The notes under the pieces were generated by a model. The model was not told the DNA's origin, ran no database searches, and saw only the letters and a list, made by a program, of their open reading frames with translations. Below are positions 55,135 through 64,000 of a DNA stretch of 64,000 nt, in pieces. The stretch comes from Rhynchosporium graminicola (Eukaryota; Ascomycota; Leotiomycetes; Helotiales; Ploettnerulaceae), in NCBI GenBank assembly GCA_900074885.1, contig FJUW01000027.1, forward strand, positions 1-64,000, written 5' to 3'. Each line of letters begins with the position of its first letter. Positions within the stretch are counted from its first letter, which is position 1. Both the position numbers and the translations under genes were made by a program.

Positions 55135-56610
55135 TAGCGAATACCGCGTCTTCTGGAAATCCTTCCTTCCTTTCCTTATTTATTATAGCGTTTTCCCGGT
55201 ACTTCCTATTATCTATTATCCGGGTAAGTATATATATTTTATCCTCTATACCGCTATCCGCTATCTCTATATCCGAGGCGTCCCCTGTAGGTTCTAAAAC
55301 CGACCTTATAATCTCCTTATCAGCTGACTTATACTCCTATAAGGATACTATAGCTTCTAGCTCCTTTATTATCTCCTCGTCCGGTACCTCTTCTAATACT
55401 CTATCTAGATCCCTACTAGCTTCTTCTCTAAGTATATTACTATCGCTAAGCTATAGAGTATTAAGGGTAGCTATAGGAAAGTATCTACTGATTAACTTCT
55501 CTAACTTCTCCCCTAAGGCCCTAAGCTTAGGATTAAGATAAAGCTTACGTAACTTAGTAGTACGTAAGATCTAGTAGGCTTTATTACGCAGACGAGAATA
55601 TCTATGCTTATAAAGCGCCTTAAAGTTAAAGTACTAACGCTTTAAGACGCTATCGAGTTCGCGCCGAGTCTCTTCGTCTATATCGCTGTCTAAATAACCT
55701 ATATATATAGTTATAAGACCTATAGTAGCGCTCTAGATACTCTCCCGGGTAGTGAACGCCCTGCCGAAGAGGAGGCTAGTATAAATAGTAAATATAGTAT
55801 AAATAACGCCGGGAAGGAGGAATAAGGTATATTCCGAAGTTTAGCGAAGAATAACTAGGTTTTCTAATTCGGCGGCAATAGGGGTAAGAGATGCGGATAG
55901 ATAGCGGAGTAAAGTAGTAATATTTATTTCAGTAAGAGGCGTAAGAAGCTATAGCTTCTTATATTTACTGGAAAGTGCGATAAGCCTAGTAAATATAGTA
56001 TCGATATAGAAGGCCACGATCTAGTTAGTAAATCTAATATAAGCGGTATAAGGGAGTATATCCTAGCTAGTAATATAGCGTCAGAGGCGAGAGGGAAGAG
56101 TAAAGCTAAACTTAGCGTTCTATAATAATATATCGATAAGGGCAGATATAGGAGCGCTAGTCTCGACTAGTTAGGATATAAGCTTCAGCATATAGTAGTT
56201 AATATCACGGAATAGCTAGAGGTCCTTACTCTAGCTTCTATCCTTATTTTCGAAGAGTATAATAATTTCCTCCTTACTCTCTATTAAATCTATAATCTAG
56301 TCCTAGAGTATATTATATATAGGTTCCTAGCCCTTAAGGCATAAGGCCTTAGTGAATATCTTCAGGGTACTTATATTCTAAGATATTTTAGTATATAGGA
56401 TTCCGTTAGATACGATTCCGGCGTTTATAAAGGTAGCGTTATAGATATTCTTTCGCGCGGATAGATATAAATTAAATAAGGTAATAAAAGCGGATAGGAG
56501 GAGTTCCTTAGTAAGGTTAATAATATCGCGAGAGTCGTAGGAAAGCTTACTATCGCTACTTAAGAGCTCGAGACTTCTGCTGAGCCTCGCGGTTACAGCG
56601 TTTCGATTCT
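55135..56610 (-). pseudogene. Decayed ORF of about 490 codons, unknown
   Basis: A minus-strand frame is readable throughout with RIP-type stops: VTARLSRSLELLSSDSKLSY near the start (about 56530-56595), DIINLTKELLLSAFITLFNL, LFRDINYYMLKLIS, FTLPSRL, LLRYLSASLTPIAAELENLV (about 55845-55910), GYLDSDIDEETRRELDSVLK, LRKLYLNPKLRALGEKLEKL, and an acidic C-terminal region (VLEEVPDEEIIKELEAIVSL) down to about 55140. Mostly helical, no membrane segment, no recognised domain. It is convergent with the ORF ending at 54503. Both lie between the AT-rich palindromes at 50303 and 56812 and could be cargo of one element. Confidence 0.55.
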
Positions 56611-56811
56611 TCGTCTGAAGCTATTAGTCTCTTATATATAGAGGCTCTATATGACGCTATAGAAGGTTATTTGCGTTTTGAAATTAGATTTAGACATATA
56701 GTAGGATATTAATAGCTTTTCGCTGCTCGGGCGTGATATAATAGGAGGTCGACTATAGTAGTTATTTTATGTTTCGGAATAGGATTTACAAAAGGAGTAT
56801 TAGATAGAAGG

Positions 56812-56834
56812 TTTAGGTATATTAGTATACTAAA
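56812..56834. other. AT-rich near-palindrome, possible terminal repeat (right)
   Basis: tttaggtata-ttagtatactaaa; partner of 50303-50325. See the caution there. Confidence 0.3.
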
Positions 56835-56839
56835 ATAAT

Positions 56840-58139
56840 AAGCGCCCTATCGCGCGCGAGCTATCTTACGATAACGAATAGGGTATATATAGCTATAAAA
56901 CGCGCTTATAAGAGATATAGGGTATACGAACTATAGCACGCTACTAAAACTAAAATAGAATAACTAAAGCGGGATCTAAGAGGTAATAAGTATAATAGAT
57001 AGAGGAATAGTCGAGATAAATATAAACTTGCGCTTTATATAAGCGAAAGTAATATAGATATTAGATATAATAAAAGATCGATATTATAGTAGTACGGAGA
57101 TAGATACGTTAAGAGAAGGTATTTATTAGACTTAATTACTAGCTAGTCTACTACGAGGTCTATTCTAAGTAGGTTCGCTTATATCGCTATTCTCGATAAC
57201 TTCCCCTAGGTAAGTATTAGACCTTATCTATAAGATACTCTATAGTAATAAGTTCTTAATAGAACTCTTAGGTTTCGGTAAGGTTATTCTAAGGGGGGCG
57301 GATAGCTCCTTCGATAATAGTATAGAGGTTATAGGCGAAAGTTAGAAGAGAGAGGCCGGAAGTAATATTATCTGCGATATGATAATTAGAGGTGCGAGGG
57401 GCGGTACAGAACTACTAGGAGGAAAGGGTACTACTAGGAATTAGAGGAAATAGAGAAATAGAGACTAATCACTTATAAGTAGAAGCGGGAGTAAGTTAGA
57501 AGGTATTATGAATAAGTAGCGGATTAGTTGCTATACTAGTTAGGATATTTCATAAGATATAGATAGAGATACTTTATATACCTAAAAACGTAATATAATA
57601 GAGCGTAAGAATATCGGAAGAGAAGTAGAGATAGATAGTAGTAGCCGTGAACTAGTTCAAATTAGCCTTAGAAAATCACGACTAAAGAGGGTCTTGACTT
57701 TATAACGAAGTTCTTCTAAAGAGAGCTTGAAAACTATCTTAAGTAGCGCTTTTAGGCGATAGAATAAGTACTAAAGCGTAAACGATAGATAAGGAAGAGT
57801 ATTTATTATAGGAATTCGGTCGAGGGCTAAGCGTTCCTAGTAGTAGTATGGAATATAGCGTGATATTACTTTAGTAATAGCGCGCTAGCGTGTTTTGATA
57901 TATCTATATACTAAAATATCCTGAGTCGTGTATTAGACGGCTAATCTTCTAGAGATATTAAATATTAACTAAGATACTAATATAATACCGGTATAAGGAT
58001 ATAATAACCTATATGATTACGTACACTATACCCTACTTAGTCGGACTATAGAGCGAATTAGCATAGGAGATTCCTGCTTCTAATATAGTTTATACTATAA
58101 TAGTAAGAAGAGGAAAGGGCTAGGCGAATAAGGTCGCGG
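56840..58139. other. No gene recognised
   Basis: 1.3 kb of RIP-type DNA. Another AT-rich run resembling the palindrome (gatatatctatatactaaaa) lies at about 57897-57916. No frame could be followed. Confidence 0.35.
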
Positions 58140-58960
58140 GAAAGAGGTATATTACTTCACTCTAGACTAGTATTCGATACTTATTCGTATAATACTATAG
58201 CTTTAAGAGAGTTAGCACGCGTATAATAGAGGCTTTCAATTCGACCTTACCTGCTAATCCGAGCTCGATATCTGTAATAATCCTATAGCTTATATATATA
58301 TATCCGGATAACGCTATCGATAAGGTATTTATCTTATTTCCGCTTCTGCTATCAGAGATCTGCTATAAGATCTAGAAGTTCGTAATAGCTTTCTAGATTA
58401 ATATAGTCCGAGTATATTCCGCTGATATCAGTTCTACTCTCGATACTTCCTTATTACGATTTATTATACTTTAAAGGCCGATCCTTCTTACGCTCTATAT
58501 AGATAGTTGATTAGTATACCTCGAGGTATATAAGTATACCTAGGAGATATAGTATAGTATATATTTTCGAATAGATATAGATGTATTAAGCTTGATCTTA
58601 AGGTCCTACGGGGAGTATATAGAGATATTGCGAATAATAAAGACTAGATTAGCTATAGGATCTAGGCGCTTAGAGATCCTATTTCGTATTTACTTTACTT
58701 ATAAGGATAGTAAGATAAGTAAAGGATATAACTAGGAACTAGATAAAAGCGGATTTTTAAAGACCTTAATTACGTTTAGGAACTTAGTAGCTCTATACTT
58801 TATTATAATTAATAAGGAGAGATCAGTCTGGGCTCGAAGCAAGAGATATACGAAAGAGGCAGTAGAGAAAGCATAGAAGAGGGAGTTTAGAAGAAGAGTG
58901 AAACCTCCTAGGGTATTTCGAATATTAATATCTCTTCGCCTAGCGGAGGAGTATACGTGT
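58140..58960 (+). pseudogene. Decayed ORF, unknown
   Basis: A frame from 58140 to about 58740 reads KEVYYFTLD, HAYNRGFQFDLTC, SELDICNNPIAYIYISG, YLISASAIRDLL, DLEVRNSFLD, VYLGDIV, NRYRCIKLDLKVLRGVYRDI and ISYRI with RIP-type stops. A second frame from about 58630 to 58960 reads LEILFRIYFTYKDSKISKGY, FLKTLITFRNLVALYF and RRRVKPPRVFRILISLRLAE. The overlap of two coding-like frames suggests either a frameshift or two adjoining genes. Unrecognised. Confidence 0.4.
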
Positions 58961-60279
58961 ATCTCTAGATAAGTAACCTACTAAGCGCGGGTATTATAGC
59001 GAAAAGTAGATAGATAATTAGAGCGAAAGAGAGGTTTACTATAGTTCTTAAGGCGAAAATGATCCTGCTTAGCTTACGATAGAGGTAGGGAGTCTATACT
59101 ATCCTCTTTATACGATTCTTAGCTTATAAAGTAAAGTAATAGTTAGCTATCTTATTTCAGATAATAAGTCTAGAGTAAAAGTTACTTATAAAGGAGTTAT
59201 GAAGTATATTTTTATTATATATAAAGAATATTGCCTATAGAGATAAGACTTCTTCTATAGTTTTTAATCTTATAAGGATAATAGATAATATAGACCTATT
59301 TAGATAGGTAAGGGATATAGGCCTAAAGCTAAGGGTAGGTATCCTTAGATAACTTAAGAAGCTTATAGTAGGCTGATATAGGGATATAGGTAACTAGAGG
59401 TTATCTATAGATTAGAGTAATAGTAGTAGCTATCGGTAGTATAAATATAGATAGGGTTCTTAGTATAGAGGAATATCAATAGCCTAACCGTGGAAGGAGG
59501 GCGAGAAAGAAGCGTCATAGGGATAATTTTCGAGATTTTTAATACTTAAATATTTTAAGATAAAAGAAAGATTAGGATTTTTAATATTTAGGATTAAAAG
59601 TAGATTATTAAGAGGTTTAGGGGTATATAGCTAAGAATTAACCTTACGGGTAATAGAGAGTAGTTAATATTAGCAGGACTTATAGGGTAGGAATTTCTAT
59701 AGTAAAGAGGGTATTAGTATAGAAGAGTAGCTATAGGTATTATAATTAGAGAGTAAGGCTTTATATAGTAATTAATATACTAGTATAGTATTTACTGAAT
59801 AGAGAAAGGGTTATAATAGCAGGGATAGTAGTAGAGTAATTACTAGCGAGAGAAGGGTTTCGAGGATAAGAGTCGAGTTATAATAATTAAATAAAAAATA
59901 AAAATAAGTAGTAATAACAAGTATAGTATAAGGGTATTTACTATAGAAAATAGATAGGTAAAGATAATAGGAGTTCTTATAGAAAGATTACTTTAAGGTA
60001 AATATATTAGTATAAAGAGTGAAGCTATAGTAATCACTATTAGAAGAAAGGGTAGGTTTCAGATAATAGTAAGTATTATATTGAAGGCATGGAATAGAGA
60101 TAAGGGGGGGTAATATTCATAGAAATACTATTGATATCTTATTTATTAGTAAATTAAATACTATAAGGCGATAAAATATTATTATATAGAGAAATATGAA
60201 TATCGATAGCGATAATACGAATCGTATCGTTTTATTATAAGATATAGATTTAAGTACTAATAATAGAAGTTATATTATT
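58961..60279. other. No gene recognised; AT-rich with many short tracts
   Basis: From about 59500 onward the sequence becomes very rich in A, G and T with little C, e.g. tatagtaat and agaataatagg runs. No frame longer than about 50 codons. Confidence 0.4.
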
Positions 60280-60860
60280 AGTCCTAGAACTTTCTAAGAG
60301 GGTAAAATAATCAGATTTCTAGTATAAGTTATTGAATTTTATAAGAAAGTGTAATAATAATATCTATGTTATAGGTTCCAGAATTTTATGAGGGGGTATA
60401 ATAATAGGATCTATATTATAGATCTAGAATTGCTTAAGAAAGTGTAATAATAATATCTATATTATAAGTTCCAGAATTTTATAAGGGGGTATAATAATAG
60501 GATCTGTATCATAGATCTAGAATTTCTTAAGAGAGTATAATAATAATATCTACATTATTGGTTCTAGAATTTTGTGAGGGGGTATAATAATAGGATCTAT
60601 ATTATAGGTATTATAATTTCTTAAGAAAGTGTGATAATAATATCTATATTATAAGTTCTAGAATTTTATAGGAAGGTAGAATAATAGGATCTATATCATA
60701 GATACTAGAATTTCTTAAAAAAGTGTAATAATAATATCTATATCATAAGTTCCAGAATTTCGTGAGGCGGTATAATAACAGGATTCATATTATAGATTCT
60801 AGGATTTTACGAGAGAGTGCAATAACAGGAATCATGTTATAGATTATTAAGTATATTAAA
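60280..60860. repeat. 93-94-bp satellite made of two half-units
   Basis: About six units; agtgtaataataatatctat-type starts fall at 60348, 60441, 60534, 60628 and 60722. Each unit consists of two related halves of about 46 bp, one with cttaagaaagtgtaataataa and one with tataagggggtataataata. Homogeneity is higher than in neighbouring DNA, so amplification is fairly recent or maintained. Confidence 0.8.
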
Positions 60861-60897
60861 ACTAGTATAATAGTACTTCTTATTAATAAATTCTGAT

Positions 60898-60960
60898 TTT
60901 TTTTTTATAATATAGAAAAATAAGTACTAAAGAGTAATATAGGTTTTTTTTTTTTTTTCT
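60898..60960. repeat. Two poly-T tracts
   Basis: T-runs of about 11-16 bases near 60898-60907 and 60944-60958, between the satellite and the telomeric run. On the minus strand they would be poly-A. Confidence 0.6.
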
Positions 60961-60984
60961 TTTCCTTATAACCTTAATATTTTT

Positions 60985-60997
60985 CTAACCCTAACCC
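60985..60997 (+). repeat. Telomeric repeats, left of LINE B3
   Basis: ctaaccctaaccc, two units, immediately before the B-family 3' fragment. Confidence 0.75.
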
Positions 60998-60998
60998 G

Positions 60999-61174
60999 TT
61001 TTTCTATCTAAGACTACTCATAGTACATATCGCTTACCCTAGGCTCCTGTATCTCTCTTTCATTTAGTACCCTTCTTACTTGTAGGTATAGCGCGCACCC
61101 CCTGTATTTTAGTTGAAATCTTCCTATAGTTAGAAAAACACCTGTAGCAAGATAGCGTAGTTAGATTCAATATC
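60999..61174 (+). mobile_element. LINE B3: minimal 5'-truncated end of family B
   Basis: Matches 14660-14838 and 45525-45691: ctcatagtacatatcgctta, ttagtacccttcttactt, agcgcgcaccccctgta, cacctgtagcaagatagcgt and gattcaatatcacc. Only the terminal part of the 3' UTR is present, with telomeric repeats on both sides. CA and TG are mostly kept. Confidence 0.85.
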
Positions 61175-61200
61175 ACCTAACCCTTAAACCCTAACCCTAA
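61175..61200 (+). repeat. Telomeric repeats, right of LINE B3
   Basis: acctaacccttaaaccctaa then ccctaa, identical in form to the runs after B1 and B2. Confidence 0.85.
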
Positions 61201-62284
61201 CGCGGCTTTAGTAGCTATCTGAAATATATTATACTTAATACTACCTTTTAATAAATATTCTATTTAGCGTTACGCGGCTGTAGCGGTTATCTTCCTTAAG
61301 CCTTACTATTACTACTGCTACTATTATATATAATCCTGAACTCGGAAAACCATAAGCAGTTAGTAGTTATAATAAATATCGAAATATTTTAATATCCTTC
61401 TGAAATATCTCAATATATAAATATCTTAAATAATTAGTAATTATCTTAATATTTATAATACTATTCTTTTATTCTTTTTCTAACTAGTTAATAGTTATAG
61501 CTTATAAATATCCGAAGCAGTTAATAGCTAGTACTGATAAATATCCGAAGTAGTTAATAGCTAGTATTAATAAATATCCTGAGCGATTAGTAGTTATTTT
61601 TTATTATTTATAATACTACTTGATTATATAAATTCTTCTACGCTTATTACTACTGCTATCACCTAAGCAGTTAGCGGCTCATATTAATAGATATCTTAAG
61701 TAGTTTCTACTTATTTAATTGCTTTAAAATATCTAACTTAGTTAATAGTTTTCTTCTATTATAAATTCTGAAATAGCTATTATTATATCTAAAGCTAAAA
61801 GTAGTTATTGGCTCTAAGCTATTATTATAATAAATCTCTAATTTACTTTCTTTTAATACCTTAATATAAATTTAAAATATAATTTAATAATATCTTTAGA
61901 TTTACCTAATATTATATTATTATCTTCTGATTTAAACGTAACTATATCTATTATAAATATTCTTATTAAAAGAATCTTACTAATATACCCTCTATTAGTA
62001 TCTTAAGTATAGATTTATTTAAAGTCGATTTTCGAGCCTTATATATGATCTCGAGTGCGAATAATAGTAGTAGTAACAGTAGTATTAAACTTAGAATATG
62101 ATCTTTTAAAATAGTAATATACTCTGAATCTTGAAATTATTCTAAAGCTCTTATTTACTTCTGATTATTATACTAGATCTTAGGAACTTATCGCTAGACC
62201 TGTATCTAATTTACCTTATATTATCTAAATATACTTTTATCTTCTTAATTTAGCTACTACTATAGCTATTTACCCTTAGCCCCT
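61201..62284. other. AT-rich region with 33-bp repeats, no gene recognised
   Basis: Around 61500-61600 three units of aaatatccgaagcagttaat plus agctagtactgat follow at 33-34-bp spacing; related agcagttagtagttat pieces are scattered over 61340-61700. CA is somewhat more frequent than further left. Confidence 0.45.
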
Positions 62285-63293
62285 CGAAACCCGACTGCTT
62301 AGTAGAGCGTCGTTAGATACCTAGTCCGATCGAAGAAGAAGAATACCGGAAGTATTAAGTGTGAGTAGATATAGACTATCTGATCCTTAATAGTAATATA
62401 AATACTCTAGGAAAGTCTATATTAATAGTACTAATAATAAGCGGTAAGCTGCAGCTGCGACTACTACTACTGGTATGCCTCGAGATTATAGCTGGCTATA
62501 GTAGTATATAAGCAGTTGCTATAGCAGTAGCTCTTATTCTCTTATTATATTAAGATATAATAGATATAGTACCTATAGAGTAGTTAATAAAATCCGGCAA
62601 GTTACTTATCGCGTTCAGCTTCGAGAAGTAGTATCTAGTAGATAGCTTTAGCCTTAGTTTCATTACTATAACTCCTGCTATAGCTATAGTTACTATTATA
62701 GCTATAACCTGAATATATATTATCTTCTGCGGGATTATATATTTCTCGTAGCTCGAGTAACGCTAGACAGCGATCGTATGAAATACTATTAGTAGTAATA
62801 TAGCTTATACCTTTAAGATAGCTGTCGAGATACTATATAAGTATAGCCTGTTAGTAACTACTACTCTCGAGATACTTAGTTAATACCGCCTTATCCTCCG
62901 CCTCTACTGAATATGCACTTACGAGCTCGAATCAAGGAGATAGGAAACGGCTATAGCGACTGCTACTACTACTACTAAGAAGAATAATTATTAAGCTACT
63001 AATCTCCTTAGCGCGGCTGCTGCGCTTAGCTTACTATGTAAAACTAGTTAATCTATACAGTTAGCTAAGATAAATCATATAGATGATCCGAGGGATATCG
63101 ATACTCGTCCCGAGTGCACTAGTAGCTACGATCTAACTACTATTACTATAGGACTACTACTTAAGTATCTACTGTTTCCTTATAGTAATAGCTTAATAAA
63201 ATAAGCAGTCTATCTTCTCTACGACCTTCTTACTATATATATAGCTCTGTATATAGATTACTCTACAAGATTCTAATAGTAGTAGTAGTTTCC
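62285..63293 (+). pseudogene. Decayed ORF coding a hydrophobic, probably membrane protein
   Basis: A frame of about 335 codons with RIP-type stops. Patches: KPDCLVERR, EEEEYRKY, TLGKSILIVLIISGKLQLRL then LLLLVCLEIIAGYSS (about 62425-62515), AVAIAVALILLLY (about 62513-62550), FITITPAIAIVTIIAI (about 62660-62710), ILYKYSLLVTTTLEIL, then a Thr-rich and Ala-rich stretch, GLLLKYLLFPYSNSLI and AVYLLYDLLTIYIALYIDYS before TAA at about 63270. Four or so hydrophobic segments could span a membrane, but C-to-T mutation also raises Ile/Leu content, so this is tentative. Unrecognised. Confidence 0.4.
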
Positions 63294-63589
63294 GAATTAG
63301 TAGTTATATCCTTTTCTATAACTAATAGCTATAGTAGTTAATAACTTAATACCGGATTATCAGCTGTATCATCGATTACTAGTGGACTAAAGCGCATGCG
63401 AGTAAAAGATTCGCACGAAGTAGAGGCTCGAGTATAATTAGAAGCGTAGTAGTAAGATATATAAATAGATAAGTCAGATACTATAATATCACGAACCGGC
63501 ATAGTTCTTAGCATCAAAACCGCTCTAGCACCGGAATAATAATAATACCACCCAGTAGAGAGTACCAGATGAGTTTTAGTACTAGAAAA
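63294..63589. other. No gene recognised; composition changes
   Basis: From about 63400 CA and TG become frequent (catcaaaaccgctctagcac, gagtaccagatgag), marking less mutated DNA ahead of the LTR-like segment. Confidence 0.4.
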
Positions 63590-63812
63590 GAGTTAGTACT
63601 ATTATAGGCAAGGCAATAATACGGTTAAGCATTATAGTTATAGGTGATCTAGGGTCACGTGATATACTAGACTGCTAGACAGATCGCGAGACCTTGCACG
63701 CTCTTTACGACGGTCTAATATAGCTAATATAAGGGAACGAAAGCTCTATATAAGACTGGCACTTCTACTATTAAATAGAAGCTTCGTGCTTAAATTCATA
63801 TAGTAATTAATA
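63590..63812 (+). repeat. Possible copia-type LTR
   Basis: Contains ggtcacgtgatatactag, a normal CA/TG content, a TATA-like box ctctatataagactgg at about 63743-63758, then cttctactattaaatagaag and an end near aattaata that would have been AATTAACA. LTRs of some fungal copia elements have this order (GC-rich block, TATA box, short leader, ACA end). Neither end is certain and no second LTR lies in the window. Confidence 0.35.
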
Positions 63813-64000
63813 TCCACTTATAATATCTTAATTCTAATTAAGAACTGAACTTCTTATTTACTTTACTTTATAGCTAATACTAACTGATAAGCTTATATAC
63901 CGCGTACTAGTCAGAACTAGAAACGTTATACTTTAAGTATCTTACTTAAAGTATTATTAGTAAGATCGAAATAGCCTCTAAAGAAGGATTAGTTATAAGA
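63813..64000 (+). other. Possible start of an LTR-element internal region, cut by window end
   Basis: After the LTR-like segment a plus-strand frame reads ELETLYFKYLT, stop, SIISKIEIASKEGLVI to the last base. This could be the N-terminal part of a gag. Too short to identify. Confidence 0.25.

Noticed and set aside
50303..56834. Firm terminal inverted repeats of a DNA transposon
   Set aside because: Each end is itself nearly palindromic and AT-rich, no transposase motif or target duplication was seen; kept only as a low-interest possibility.
1..64000. tRNA, rRNA or other structural RNA genes
   Set aside because: No segment with recognisable A/B box order, cloverleaf or rRNA core sequence was seen by eye; a tRNAscan or Infernal run would be needed to exclude them.

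Overview
The window looks like a subtelomeric, repeat-packed stretch of a filamentous ascomycete genome (Pezizomycotina; genus not determinable from sequence alone). Most of it bears the signature of repeat-induced point mutation (RIP) aimed at CpA: CA and TG dinucleotides are scarce, TA is very abundant and CG is kept. Old reading frames survive over hundreds of codons with almost no indels, but Gln (CAA/CAG) and Trp (TGG) codons have become TAA/TAG stops. Few genes here can be intact; the valuable annotation is of relics. Short CCCTAA telomere-type runs occur at eight places, all in the same orientation, as expected for a left chromosome end that has been extended or rebuilt several times.

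Layout. 1-3231: repeat module, 48-bp monomers and a long decayed ORF ending near a telomeric run. 3955-6107: a 69-bp satellite framed by LTR-like repeats with a primer-binding-site-like motif. 6647-13752: LINE A1 (AP-endonuclease plus reverse transcriptase), its 3' end joined to telomeric repeats. 13771-14842: 5'-truncated LINE B1, probably of the restriction-like-endonuclease type and also telomere-joined. 14857-17990: microsatellites and a small decayed ORF. 17990-20795 (minus strand): LINE C, with RT, RNase H and a C-terminal tail of Tad1-like type. 20795-22720 (plus strand): a decayed Argonaute gene. 23160-28478: two decayed unknown ORFs. 30429-32572: a lightly mutated Ty3/gypsy-like gag-pol fragment with a putative -1 frameshift site. 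32640-36783: minisatellite, LTR copy, repeat module, monomers and an unknown relic ORF. 37788-45723: LINE A2, a 200-bp second A end and LINE B2, each separated by telomeric repeats. 46703-46904: a fresh solo LTR with a 5-bp target duplication. 48250-56836: three large decayed ORFs of unknown function and coding-period tandem repeats. 60280-61200: a 94-bp satellite and a minimal LINE B3 between telomeric runs. 62285-64000: a decayed hydrophobic ORF and a possible copia-type LTR.

How it fits together. The region reads as a graveyard of telomere- and subtelomere-inserting retroelements. Two unrelated LINE families (A and B) both end on CCCTAA repeats, which suggests independent adaptation to telomeric targets. 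Host genome defence appears in two ways: as the RIP footprint itself, and as a dead Argonaute copy caught among the elements. A few segments (30429-32572, 46703-46904, 14120-14860, 63590-63812) are much less mutated and are probably later arrivals.

Limits: no alignments or searches were run. Boundaries of relic ORFs are approximate, and family names rest on motifs read by eye.
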